Positions 17,201 to 25,194 of a stretch of DNA of 64,000 bases are shown here, piece by piece. Location: assembly GCA_900548185.1 (NCBI GenBank), contig URJJ01000003.1, positions 53,306-117,305 on the forward strand, given 5' to 3'. This DNA comes from an uncultured Opitutales bacterium (GTDB lineage Bacteria; Verrucomicrobiota; Verrucomicrobiia; Opitutales; Intestinicryptomonadaceae). The first letter of the stretch is position 1, and every line of letters begins with the position of its first letter. The notes beneath the pieces were generated by a model, which saw only the letters and a list, made by a program, of their open reading frames with translations, did not search any database and was not told the origin of the DNA. The position numbers were made by a program, and so were the translations under genes.

Positions 17201-18726
17201 ATCCAGTCGGCGTCCTGCTCGAACGTGAGCTGGCGTATGGACTTGTCGACGGCTTCCGGGGAGCCTGCGTTCGGATCCATGGAATAGAGGTTGCCAACGT
17301 AGTCGGAGCCTGAGACGCACGGCACGCCGACGTGGCAGGCGGTGTAGCAGAACACTATCTTGCCGTTGGGCAGGTAGGTGCCGTCGTAGGCGTCGACGCC
17401 GTCGTGGATTCCGGGGGTGAGCATCTTGAGGGCCGGCTGGCCGTCGTCGCCCTTCTTTTTCAAATCGATTTCATAGAGCTGCCAGCGGCTCTTTTCGTCG
17501 AGGGACGAGAACATTATCCTGTCGCCGTCCCACTCGACTTCCATGTCGGTTACGGCCGGCGCCTTGGGGGAGGAAAAGAGCATCCTGGCGGAATTGTCCG
17601 GGTCGGTTATGTCGAAAGTCCAGATTTCATCCGCCCACTTTTCGCGTTCGCGCAGCAGGTGGTTGCCCTGCCAGTTGCTCGGAAGGCCGTCGTAGGGGGT
17701 GCCGAACTTGCGCTTTATGTAGGCCCAGTTTTTCATCTTGCGCAGGCGCGGGTCGGCAAGGAGAGCCTCGCGCGCGAACTTTCTGAACTCCTCGACCCTG
17801 GGCATGACGGAATAGTCGCGGGCAAGGAGGGCCTTTTTGATGGCGGGCATTTCGGCCTCCCACCTTTTTATGCCGGCCTCGAAGGAGCGCGGGTAGGACT
17901 TGTACTTCTTTGTGAGCGCGTCGATTGCGGCCCTGACGTTTGCCACGTCGTATCCCAGCCGCTTTTCGGCCTCGTAAGTCGCCACGATTTCGTCGAAGAG
18001 CTTGAGCCACTCGGGGGAGCGCCCGTCGACGCCGTCTGCCTGCATGCGCTTGAAGCGCTTTTCAAACTTTCCGGCCGAGAAGTAGGAGCGCTCGATGGCC
18101 TCGCCTATGCGGGAGTCGAGCACGCTGCGGAAATCCGGGGTCTCAAACAGTCCCGTGTCGCCGCCTAGAATGTGCATCCACGGCCCGAAATCGCGCCAGT
18201 AAAGCCCCTTCAGGTGGATGATGGGGTCCGCGTAAGGGCGGATTTCAGGGTTGTCGAAGCGGAAATTGCGGTTGCTTTTTACGACGTTCATCACAAGCTC
18301 GTTCCGGCCGGGCTTGAGGCTGAGCTGCACGATTTTCACGTCGCTTCGGTTGCGGTTTGTGTTTTCCGCTATCTTTTCGCCGTTCAGGAGAATTTCGGAA
18401 TGCTCCGGGAACCTGAAGGAGGAGCCGAGCGTCAGCGCCTTCGGCGACTCTATGACGCACTTGAAAGTCGGGTTGCCGTCCTTCTGCTTGCCCCTGCGCC
18501 ACCCTCCGAACTTTACGCCGGACTTCCTGAGAAAATCCTTCTCGGCCTTGAGCCACTTTTCATACTTGGGGAAGGACGCCTGCGCGGTTTCCGCAAACGT
18601 CGCCTTCTTTTCGTACATGGATTCCGCCTCCTTCTTCGCGTCGTCCGGCGTCACGGTCGGGGCCGCGAAGGCGAAGCCGCACGAAAGCGCGAAAGCAAGG
18701 GCGCATTTTGACATTTTCCTCATCAT
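14224..18726 (-). CDS. HzsA-like di-haem cytochrome fused to an FGE/SUMF1 domain and a C-terminal sugar-binding-like domain
   Basis: About 1500 residues from the ATG at 18726, chosen for its AAAGGA ribosome-binding site and the signal peptide MMRKMSKCALAFAL...FAFAAP. Order: signal peptide; a helical N-terminal region (about 30-380); a propeller-like section resembling the hydrazine synthase alpha-like (HzsA-related) family (about 380-800); haem c sites CVGCH (near 810) and CAGCH (near 860); a formylglycine-generating-enzyme-like (SUMF1) domain at about 1040-1300 (IPAGSFVMG, WEWAARAG, NGNVAEW, RGGSWRDR, NVGFRAV); a C-terminal beta-sandwich from about 1330 (LVANGGFEFPEIQGG ... GWHLDNVSFV), resembling lectin-like domains. 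Export and haem attachment imply a periplasmic redox protein. True hydrazine synthesis is not implied. The substrate is unknown. Confidence 0.85.
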   Translation of the reverse strand: MMRKMSKCALAFALSCGFAFAAPTVTPDDAKKEAESMYEKKATFAETAQASFPKYEKWLKAEKDFLRKSGVKFGGWRRGKQKDGNPTFKCVIESPKALTLGSSFRFPEHSEILLNGEKIAENTNRNRSDVKIVQLSLKPGRNELVMNVVKSNRNFRFDNPEIRPYADPIIHLKGLYWRDFGPWMHILGGDTGLFETPDFRSVLDSRIGEAIERSYFSAGKFEKRFKRMQADGVDGRSPEWLKLFDEIVATYEAEKRLGYDVANVRAAIDALTKKYKSYPRSFEAGIKRWEAEMPAIKKALLARDYSVMPRVEEFRKFAREALLADPRLRKMKNWAYIKRKFGTPYDGLPSNWQGNHLLREREKWADEIWTFDITDPDNSARMLFSSPKAPAVTDMEVEWDGDRIMFSSLDEKSRWQLYEIDLKKKGDDGQPALKMLTPGIHDGVDAYDGTYLPNGKIVFCYTACHVGVPCVSGSDYVGNLYSMDPNAGSPEAVDKSIRQLTFEQDADWMPIVMNDGRVMYTRWEYTDNSHYFARILMRMNPDGTSQSSYYGSTSFWPNSIFYAHPIPGEPTKFMAIVSGHHGTRRSGELHLFDTSKGTIEEQGRVHKFPSYGREYEARTMDTLVDGKWPQMIHPYPVSEDLAVVAARTPDWHFAIYLVDKFDNMTLLQKAQGAGLLEPVAIAKRKRPSVIPDRVAPKLKENPKLDKGYIFLNDIYQGPGLAGIPRGSVKALRVFEYNYAYRNMGGHDIIGQEGSWDVKKIHGTVPVEEDGSATFEVPANRPIALQPLDKDGKALALMRSWLAVMPGEVQSCVGCHEAQYMTPISGTAMAARKKPSTITPFRGPVRGYSFMRDVQPILDKYCAGCHDGSQPDMPVYKRGGTVWKKFTRAYMDLHPYIRRSGPESTQNLLPPAEFNAETSELVQMLKKGHHGVELDKDAWDVLYTWIDLNVPFIGSWKEVSEKIPNNGDKERMKFMALYANRFEDPDVITWDPGPQEFVAPKPEKKHSGKMPSAPGFPFDAAAAKKKTEAAGLPRELVADLGGGLSMRFSLIPAGSFVMGTNDWFYDEGPARPAKVEKPFYMATFETTNAQYSAFDKNHNSAFYDRHWKDHVNRGYPANLPEQAVVRVSWKEAEAYCKWLGEKLGLDVSLPTETQWEWAARAGSDGDFWFGNIGSDYSAYENLSDVTTKKFAVVGIDPQPIRNPSPEMAFVPADLDVNDGELVTAAVGTYVPNPFNLYDINGNVAEWTLNDYTETLGGKTVEGRKTVRGGSWRDRTKWARVTLRRSYPDWQRVYNVGFRAVINDPEKAARVLKAAAPLPPKKPRFAAAEEAAEDLSQYRSENPKDLVANGGFEFPEIQGGMGSVSNGDMSGWGTRDSAFEVWRDGEAGSPRREVPGQHIEIAANGSSPFDVWQSFKVPPQTKRTSAVLSFDAWPRQRNDTTAYVYVNGKLRASKKFEGADGKWTKNTLDVSNVSGGDTVKILFREIGPSLGWHLDNVSFVLK

Positions 18727-18852
18727 AATAAAGTTCCTTTCACTGCTCCGCGCGCCGGCGCGGCAAGGCGGCCGGGGACGCAACCCCCGGAATGCGTACC
18801 TGAAAAATGGCGCGGACTTTCATAAAGTTCTGCAAACTTTTAAGATTAAAAC

Positions 18853-18892
18853 GGTTGAAATCAACTGTAAAATATGTTTTGTATCCCAAACG
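18853..18892. promoter_or_regulatory. Candidate palindromic operators between two divergent cytochrome genes
   Basis: An AT-rich 335-bp divergent region separates the start codons of the HzsA-like gene (18726, minus) and the propeller cytochrome (19062, plus). It contains GTTGA-AA-TCAAC (18854-18865) and the imperfect palindrome GTTTTGTATCCCAAAC (18876-18891). The second resembles the inverted repeats bound by IclR-type regulators, and an iclR gene lies downstream in this locus. No convincing -35/-10 pair was chosen. Confidence 0.35.
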
Positions 18893-19061
18893 GTATTTTA
18901 AAAGTCAAATCTAATTGGCGCTTCAAAGGCATTTTTTCGGGGGCGGCAGCATGGAGGCGAAACGCGGCGCGGGCGCGCCACGGATGCGCTACGCAAAAAA
19001 TGCCTTGAAAACCGCCGTAAAAAACTGCATGGGAGATAGGCGCATGGGGAGATTTTTTTGC

Positions 19062-20909
19062 ATGGGAATTTTTAAGGCACTGAATGCCGCAGCCGTTTCG
19101 GCCATTATCGCGGCGGCTGCGTTTGCGGCCGAAACCGACGGCGCCGGGCGCTATTTCGGCGACATAATCGACTACGGGGCGGAATACCTAAGCCCCGAAT
19201 ACCTGGCCGCCGACCCGGATTCGGGGACGCTGTTTGCCGCCTGCAAGACCGGCGACAGGATAATAGCCGTGCGCGACGGGAAAGTGGCGGGCCAAATCCC
19301 GCTGGGCGGCAGGGCCTCGGGCATAGCGCTCGCGCCGGGCGGCATCGGCTACGCGACGGTCCTCGGGGAAAACGGCAGGCTCTGCAAGCTCGACCTGCGC
19401 AATTTCAAAGTGCTCGCCTCCTGGGAGGCGGGCCACATGCCGACCGCCCCGGCCGCCTCGCCGGACGGCAAATACGCCTACTTTGCAAACCAGTTCACAG
19501 GCGACATACGAAAGCTCGACGCCGCAACCGGCAGGGAGCTTGCCAGGGGCCGCGCCGCCCACGAGCCGTATGCGATGCGCTTCACGCCGGACGGCGGCGA
19601 ACTCGTCATAGTAAACCACCTCCCGGAGCCAAAGGGGGGGCTTTACGAGGAAAACATCGCCTGCGCCGTGTCCATTTTAAACCCCGAAACGCTGGAGACT
19701 GCGGCAAAGATAGAGCTTCCGAACGGGGCCATAGACTGCAAGGACGTCGCCTTCTCCCCCGACGGGAAATACGCCTACGTGACGTACGTCCTGGCCCGCT
19801 TCAACGTCCCCACGACACAGCTTGAGCGCGGGTGGATAAACACCAACGCCGTTGCGGTGATAGACCTGAAGGCGCGCAAGAGGCTCGCTTCGTTTTTGCT
19901 GGACGAAAACACCCTCGGCGCGGCAAACCCGTGGGGCCTGGCGGTTTCGCCCGACGGCGCGACCCTTGCGGTGGCGACTTCCGGAACGCATGAAATCCAC
20001 CTTGTTGACCTCCGCGCGCTCCACGAAAAATTCTCGGCCCCGCGCGGTGTGCGCGACCCCGCCATAGAGGACGACCTCAACTTCCTCTCCGGCATACGCG
20101 AAAGAATAGACCTCGAGGGCCTCGGCCCGCGCGGTGTGGCATGGCTCGGCGGCACAGTCTATGCGGCAGAATACTACGGCGACGACATCGCCGCAGTGGA
20201 CACCGAAATGGACAACGAAGTCTCGCACATCGGCATAGGCGGCAATCCCGAAATGACATCGGCGCGCAAGGGGGACCTCTTTTTCAACGACGCGCGCATG
20301 TGCTTCCAGCAGTGGCTCTCCTGTTCAACCTGCCACCCCTCCACGCGCTCCGACAACCTGAACTGGGACCTCGTAAACGACGGCATATGCAACCCCAAGC
20401 AGTCGAAGTCCATGCTCTTTTCCCACTTCACCCCGCCCACAATGATAACCGGCGTGCGCAAGGACGCCGAAACCTGCGTCCGCGCCGGGCTAATACACAT
20501 ACAGTTCGTCGAGCGCGGAGAGGAGGACGCCGTGTGCGTGGACGACTTCATGAAGCGCCTAAAGCCCGTCCCGAGCCCGCACGCCCCCGGCGGCGAGCTT
20601 TCCGAATCCGCGCTGAACGGCCAGGTGCTGTTTGAAACCGCCGGATGCTCCGCGTGCCACAAGGGCGAATATTTCACCGACATGAAGCTCCACGACCTCG
20701 GCACCGCCGCCGGCCCCGACGAGGGCAGGCCGTTTGACACGCCCACGCTGCGCGAAGTCTGGCGTTCCGCCCCATACCTCTATGACGGCCGGGCGAAAAC
20801 CATATTCGACATGATGAAAAGCTTCAACGAAAACGGCAGGCACGGCAATACGAAGGAGCTTTCCGACGAAGAGCTGCGCGACCTCGAAGCCTACGTTCTG
20901 ACCCTCTGA
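19062..20909 (+). CDS. Beta-propeller di-haem cytochrome c (YVTN/MauG-peroxidase-like)
   Basis: 615 residues from the ATG at 19062, with GGGGAGA 9 bases upstream and a signal peptide (MGIFKALNAAAVSAIIAAAAFAAE). Upstream in-frame ATGs at 19029 and 19044 are less well placed. Residues about 40-390 form propeller blades with repeated motifs (ASPDGKYAYFAN, FTPDGGELVIVN, FSPDGKYAYVTY, VSPDGATLAVAT). Two haem c sites follow: CSTCH near residue 422 and CSACH near 528, in a layout like di-haem cytochrome c peroxidase/MauG modules (TPTLREVWRSAPYLYDGRA is typical). It is a periplasmic oxidoreductase; the substrate is unknown. It is transcribed divergently from the HzsA-like cytochrome, suggesting joint function. 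Confidence 0.85.
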   Translation: MGIFKALNAAAVSAIIAAAAFAAETDGAGRYFGDIIDYGAEYLSPEYLAADPDSGTLFAACKTGDRIIAVRDGKVAGQIPLGGRASGIALAPGGIGYATVLGENGRLCKLDLRNFKVLASWEAGHMPTAPAASPDGKYAYFANQFTGDIRKLDAATGRELARGRAAHEPYAMRFTPDGGELVIVNHLPEPKGGLYEENIACAVSILNPETLETAAKIELPNGAIDCKDVAFSPDGKYAYVTYVLARFNVPTTQLERGWINTNAVAVIDLKARKRLASFLLDENTLGAANPWGLAVSPDGATLAVATSGTHEIHLVDLRALHEKFSAPRGVRDPAIEDDLNFLSGIRERIDLEGLGPRGVAWLGGTVYAAEYYGDDIAAVDTEMDNEVSHIGIGGNPEMTSARKGDLFFNDARMCFQQWLSCSTCHPSTRSDNLNWDLVNDGICNPKQSKSMLFSHFTPPTMITGVRKDAETCVRAGLIHIQFVERGEEDAVCVDDFMKRLKPVPSPHAPGGELSESALNGQVLFETAGCSACHKGEYFTDMKLHDLGTAAGPDEGRPFDTPTLREVWRSAPYLYDGRAKTIFDMMKSFNENGRHGNTKELSDEELRDLEAYVLTL

Positions 20910-21287
20910 ACCGCGCCGGAAGGCTCCGGCAAACGCCCCCGCAATCCCCTTCCCAAAGGCATGGGCCGCCGCCGGTGGAAGCCGTCCGCCCAACTTTGCC
21001 TCTGATGCGGGCTGCGGGCGGGCGGCGCGGGCATGCGCTCCCCCTGCTGCGAAAAAGTCCGCCCCGCGCCAGTTTCAAAAGCCCCTACCCGCGCACAGGA
21101 CAAGCGCGCTGCATGGCAAAACGCCGCTTGAAAGCTCCGGAAGCGCAGGGATTTCACCCGGCATTTTCGCCCCCGCGCCGCAGATAAAAAAGGACTGCAC
21201 TGATTTGGAATGCGCCGAAAAAAAACGAAATACCCGGCGGCGTTTCGCGTCAGGCGCAGGCGGAATGTTGCGAAAGCGGGCGGAACC
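20910..21287. other. Intergenic region between convergent genes
   Basis: No gene supported. A perfect 6-bp hairpin, GCCGGA-AGGC-TCCGGC (20915-20930), begins 5 bases after the cytochrome stop, but no T tract follows, so a terminator role is uncertain. Confidence 0.5.
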
Positions 21288-21908
21288 CTAGCGGATGAAG
21301 TTCGTCCTTGCGGCAGGCTCGTACTCGGGCGCGGGGACTCCCGCGGCGCGCCCGGCCTCTATCGACTTCAAAAGCCACGCAATGTTTTCGCCGAGGGTGC
21401 GCATCGTCTGCATGCCCTCCTCGTCGGCGGCGACTTCCTCGGGGGACGTGCCGTGAACCTGGTTCCAATACTGCGACGACACAACAGGCATGTTGGATAT
21501 TGTGAAATATTTGTTGAGCTGCTCAAACGCCGACGACGCCCCGCCCCTGCGGCAGGATACGACCGACGCGCCGAGCTTTCCGGCCATCTTCCCCCTCGTG
21601 CTGAAAAACAGCCTGTCCATAAACGACACTATCTGGCCGCTAGGAGCGGCGTAATGGACGGGCGAGCCGACGACGATAGCGCCGAATTCGCCGAGCCTTG
21701 CCTGCACCTCGCGCACTTTGTCCCGCACAAAGCACCTTCCAGTCCTGACGCACGACATGCAGGCGATGCATCCCGCCACGGGCTTTTTGCCAAGATAAAG
21801 CATTTCATATTCGACGCCCCTGAGGCGCAGCGCCTTTCCCACCTCGCAAAGCGCGGTGTAAGTGCATCCGAATTCATTGGGGCTTCCGTTTATAAGTAAC
21901 GCCTTCAT
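21288..21908 (-). CDS. Flavodoxin-fold FMN reductase with a four-cysteine motif (Isf-like)
   Basis: 206 residues from the ATG at 21908; the frame is open upstream but the family start (MKALLINGSPN) is here. The phosphate-binding loop NGSPNEFGCT near residue 7 and VVGSPVHYAAPSGQIVSFMDR mark the NADPH-dependent FMN reductase/iron-sulfur flavoprotein group. The cysteine cluster CIACMSCVRTGRC (CX2CX2CX5C) resembles the compact cluster motif of iron-sulfur flavoproteins, although many flavodoxin-family proteins share it. It probably transfers electrons in the cytoplasm; the partner is unknown. Confidence 0.8.
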   Translation of the reverse strand: MKALLINGSPNEFGCTYTALCEVGKALRLRGVEYEMLYLGKKPVAGCIACMSCVRTGRCFVRDKVREVQARLGEFGAIVVGSPVHYAAPSGQIVSFMDRLFFSTRGKMAGKLGASVVSCRRGGASSAFEQLNKYFTISNMPVVSSQYWNQVHGTSPEEVAADEEGMQTMRTLGENIAWLLKSIEAGRAAGVPAPEYEPAARTNFIR

Positions 21909-21952
21909 GGAACTTTCCCGCCAAGTGTTAAAAGCAATGCCGTCCCGGGGCG

Positions 21953-22165
21953 TCAGTTGGGAAACGGCGGATCGTTTGGAACCTCCCTGACCGTCGGCGA
22001 GGGCCTGCCGTCCGCGCCCTCCTCCCACGTGCGCACGGTCGTCTCGGCGCCGGTGTTGGGCGTAAGCTCCTCGTCAAACACGTTCCAGTTTGCGCCCATG
22101 CCGGAGCAGCCGCACAAGGCGGCAAGAGCGGCCGCCGCAGGCAAAATTGCGATTGTCTTTCTCAT
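21953..22165 (-). CDS. Small putative lipoprotein
   Basis: 70 residues from the ATG at 22165. The N-terminus MRKTIAILPAAAALAALCGC is a lipoprotein signal with lipobox L-C-G-C, so the mature form would be a roughly 50-residue acidic peptide anchored by a lipidated Cys. An upstream in-frame ATG at 22204 would add 13 charged residues and spoil the signal. No family recognised. It lies between the flavoprotein and the TetR gene on the same strand. Confidence 0.6.
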   Translation of the reverse strand: MRKTIAILPAAAALAALCGCSGMGANWNVFDEELTPNTGAETTVRTWEEGADGRPSPTVREVPNDPPFPN

Positions 22166-22229
22166 GGATTCATTTTCCCTCCGGAGGCGCCCCTTGTCAA
22201 ACAAAAGCTGCGCCCCGCCGGGCGGGTGG

Positions 22230-22808
22230 CTACGCCTTCACGAGCGAATACAGCCGCTTGAATTCGGAATACATCGCGGCGTTTACGCTCAGGCCCCCGG
22301 CGTCGTCTGCGTAGTTTGCCACGCCGTCGAACACGTAGAAGGACAGGCGCGCCAGAAAGTCCGGCGAAATCCCCTTCCTTATCCGCCCGGCGCGCTGGGC
22401 CGCCCGCATGATTTCCGCATACTTTTTCAAGGCGGCCTCAAGCGCGGTCCGGAGCCCCGCGTATTTCTGCGAAGCCTGGTAGAAGAGGATGTTGTAGTTT
22501 TGTATGAACACCCTGGCCCCGCCGGCCGACGAGGCAAGCTCCTCGGCAATCCTGCGCCGGGCCTCCGCAATCATTTTGAAGGACTCCCACACGGGGTGCT
22601 TTCCCGAGGGGGGAAGGTCGCACTCCACGTACCTGTCGATAAAATACACGGTGCACGCCCTCATGAAAAGGTCGTCCTTGTTTGCGAAGTGGTGGTATAT
22701 GAGCGCGCGGGAGATTCCGGCAGCGCCCTGGATGTCCGAGACGGAAACCCCGTAAAGCCCCTTCTCCAGAAGCAGCCTGAATGTCTCGCGCAGGATTTTT
22801 TCTTTCAT
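22230..22808 (-). CDS. TetR/AcrR family transcriptional regulator
   Basis: 192 residues. The N-terminal helix-turn-helix of the TetR type spans residues about 5-50 (KILRETFRLLLEKGLYGVSV, then SDIQGAAGISRALIYHHFANKDDLF). The C-terminal ligand domain is helical and not assignable. It starts 35 bp after the stop of the squalene-hopene cyclase gene on the same strand, so the two may be co-transcribed. A CGAACGTTCG palindrome upstream of the cyclase is a plausible operator. Autoregulation of a hopanoid gene is inferred. Confidence 0.9.
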   Translation of the reverse strand: MKEKILRETFRLLLEKGLYGVSVSDIQGAAGISRALIYHHFANKDDLFMRACTVYFIDRYVECDLPPSGKHPVWESFKMIAEARRRIAEELASSAGGARVFIQNYNILFYQASQKYAGLRTALEAALKKYAEIMRAAQRAGRIRKGISPDFLARLSFYVFDGVANYADDAGGLSVNAAMYSEFKRLYSLVKA

Positions 22809-22843
22809 GGTCTTGGCGGATTAAAGGCGCGCTTAAAAATTTT

Positions 22844-24886
22844 TCAACCCATTTCGCCGCCGCGCAGGAACCTTCCCATGGAGCTTATCGGGAAGTAGTG
22901 GCGGTACCAGTGGTAGTTGAGCATGAAGCCGCGGGAAAGGTCCTTGCCCTGCGGAAGCGGGGCGCCGTTTTTGAGGTCGACCTTCGCCCCGAGGCCGTAG
23001 CCCGGGAATCCGGTGCCGGTGTAGTACGGCTCGTCCCAGGTTCCGTCGGGGGTCTGGGTGTCCGAAAAGAACCTCATGGCGCGCTCCACGCTGCCTCGGC
23101 GTGCGGGGTCCCCGGAGGCGAGCAGCGCGGCCACGGCCCACGCGGTCTGCGAGGCGGTGGAGGGTATGCCGCTTCCGGCAAACCGAGGCTCCATGTACGA
23201 GGCCACGCTCTCGCCCCAGCCGCCGTCGGGATTCTGCTTTGACTCCAGCCAGTCGAGGGCGCGGGCGACAGCCGGGGTCTTCCAGTCGTCGCCTATGGCG
23301 CACAGGCCGGTGACGGCGAGCCACGTGCCGTATATGTAGTTCACGCCCCAGCGGCCGAACCAGGACCCGTCATCCTCCTGCTCGGAATATATGAATTCCA
23401 GCGCGCGGGCGACGGCCGGATGCTTCCTGTCGTAGCCGCAGTTTGCCAGCGCCTCGACGACGTGGGCGGTGACGTCCACGCTCGGCGGGTCGAGCACCTC
23501 GCCGAAATCGCAGAACGGGATTTTCGTGACGATTTCGCGGGTGTTGTCCTTGTCGAACGCCGCCCAGCCCCCGTTTGAGCTTTGCATGTGGAGGAGCCAT
23601 TCCACCGCGCGCGACACGGCGGCGTCAATGCGCGCGATGTCGGGGTCGGACGGGTCGGCGGTCGCGCGGAGCTTGCGCAGGGCGATTACCGCCACCGCGG
23701 CGTCGTCGATGTCGGGGTAGTAGTTGTTGGCGCGCTGGAAGGCCCATCCGCTGGGGCTGACTTCCTTGCCGGCCTTGACGGCCCAGTCGCCGTAGTGGGA
23801 GTTTTCCTTGTTCAGAACATAATCGAGCGCGCGCCGAAGCTCGGGAGAAGTGGAGAGCGTCTCGCCGGAATCAGAAAGCGATATCATTGTAAGCAGGGTG
23901 TCCCACACGGGGCTTTCGCTGGCCTGGAGCATCAGCCCGTGGCCGGTATCGACCTTCCAGTGCGCGTCGAATGCCTCGATGGCGCTTGCCATGTTCTTCT
24001 GGGTGTGCGGGAAGCCCTCGATGTGCATGGCGATTATCGAATATATCCACGGGGGCTGTATCCCGCCCCAGGCGCCGTCCTCGTCCTGGCGCTCCAAAAG
24101 CCACTCCATGACGCGCTTTATCGCGGCCTCGCGGAAGGGGTTGGACTTCATCCTGCCGTACGTGTGCAGCGCCGAGTCAACCTTCATGAACAGGTTCTCC
24201 CAACTGAAAACCCTGTCGTTTTTGCGCGGCAGGCGGAAGTCGCAGCCCTCGCGCCCGCCGGGGAAGAGCTCGTCCATGCGCAGGGAGTCCGGCAGCCTCT
24301 TCACGGGCCTGCGGGCGGTGACTATCGAAAGCGGGAGCATGGTGCAGCGCGCCCACGCGGCAAAGTCGTATATGTTGAACGGGCACCAGGGCGGGGTGAA
24401 GATTATTTCCGGAGGGAGCGCGGGGGTCTTGTCCCAGTCCCATTCGCCGAAGAGCGCGAGCCAGTACTTTGTAAAAACCCTTATGTTGCGGACCCAGTCG
24501 TGGGAAATGAGCCATTCGCGGGCCTTGCGCATGTGCCCCGCATCAGGGTCCTCGCCGGAAATGCGCAGGGCGTAGTAGCATTCGAGCGTCGTGTTCACGT
24601 CGCCCTTTTCCGCGCCGTAATACACGTCCCATGCCCCGTCTTCGCGCTGCTTGGAGCGGATGTATTCCAGTATGCGCGGCTTCTTGGGGTCGTCGCGCCC
24701 GATGAAGTCCATGGCCAGTATCCACTGGCTTTCCATGCAGCAGTTCGTCTCAAGCGGGGCGCACCACATCCCGTCCTCGCCCTGCCTGGCCTTTATCCAG
24801 CCGATGGCCTTGGAGAGAGTGCCCTCCCACGTGTCCCAGTCGCGCGCGCGGAGGCCGCGCCCGTTTTTTGCCTCAGTATGTTCCAT
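22844..24886 (-). CDS. shc: Squalene-hopene cyclase
   Basis: 680 residues, normal for the family. It cyclises squalene to hopene at the membrane, the first committed step of hopanoid synthesis. QW repeats are visible (for example QREDGAWDVYYG, QDEDGAWGGI, QNPDGGWGES, QTPDGTWDEP). The acid motif DXDD, which protonates squalene, is DIDD near residue 391; the residue after it is Ala (DIDDAA), where characterised enzymes usually have Thr (DxDDT). The C-terminal aromatic-rich segment ends FMLNYHWYRHYFP. No squalene synthase gene lies in the window. A TetR gene follows on the same strand. Confidence 0.93.
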   Translation of the reverse strand: MEHTEAKNGRGLRARDWDTWEGTLSKAIGWIKARQGEDGMWCAPLETNCCMESQWILAMDFIGRDDPKKPRILEYIRSKQREDGAWDVYYGAEKGDVNTTLECYYALRISGEDPDAGHMRKAREWLISHDWVRNIRVFTKYWLALFGEWDWDKTPALPPEIIFTPPWCPFNIYDFAAWARCTMLPLSIVTARRPVKRLPDSLRMDELFPGGREGCDFRLPRKNDRVFSWENLFMKVDSALHTYGRMKSNPFREAAIKRVMEWLLERQDEDGAWGGIQPPWIYSIIAMHIEGFPHTQKNMASAIEAFDAHWKVDTGHGLMLQASESPVWDTLLTMISLSDSGETLSTSPELRRALDYVLNKENSHYGDWAVKAGKEVSPSGWAFQRANNYYPDIDDAAVAVIALRKLRATADPSDPDIARIDAAVSRAVEWLLHMQSSNGGWAAFDKDNTREIVTKIPFCDFGEVLDPPSVDVTAHVVEALANCGYDRKHPAVARALEFIYSEQEDDGSWFGRWGVNYIYGTWLAVTGLCAIGDDWKTPAVARALDWLESKQNPDGGWGESVASYMEPRFAGSGIPSTASQTAWAVAALLASGDPARRGSVERAMRFFSDTQTPDGTWDEPYYTGTGFPGYGLGAKVDLKNGAPLPQGKDLSRGFMLNYHWYRHYFPISSMGRFLRGGEMG

Positions 24887-25030
24887 AAATTTTCAAAATC
24901 CTTTCCGTCCGCGCGCGGCGCCCGGACGCCGCCGTCCGGAGCCAGGGCCGAAGCCCAGGCGAAAGCCCGCAGCCCGCGGCAAATAAGACTGGGAATGAAA
25001 GCGCGGGAAAGCCCCAAGTCAACAAAAAAA

Positions 25031-25049
25031 CTGAACGAACGTTCGGTTT
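25031..25049. promoter_or_regulatory. Candidate TetR operator upstream of shc
   Basis: CGAACGTTCG (25036-25045) is a perfect 10-bp palindrome within TGAACGAACGTTCGGTTTT, the style of TetR-family operators. It lies about 145 bp upstream of shc and in front of the divergent fucosidase gene. Confidence 0.45.
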
Positions 25050-25139
25050 TTCAAGCCTCACCCCCTCCCCGAAAACGGCCCTCTGCGCCGCCGCGCGCGC
25101 CCCGCCTCCGGAAAAAGCGGCGCTTCCCGATTTTACACA

Positions 25140-25168
25140 TTGACTTGAAATCAGCGCTCTGGCATTAA
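25140..25168 (+). promoter_or_regulatory. Candidate promoter of the GH29 gene
   Basis: TTGACT (25140-25145), a 17-base spacer and CATTAA (25163-25168) form a moderate -35/-10 pair ending 26 bp before the fucosidase ATG. Confidence 0.4.
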
Positions 25169-25194
25169 AAAAATGAAAGAACCCCGGTCAATAC

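Noticed and set aside
14224..18726. True hydrazine synthase subunit
   Set aside because: No beta or gamma subunits or anammox genes nearby, and the fusion with FGE and C-terminal domains is unlike the characterised enzyme; only family resemblance is claimed.
23582..25168. 528-codon plus-strand frame opposite shc
   Set aside because: Exact antisense of squalene-hopene cyclase, which has clear QW and DXDD motifs.
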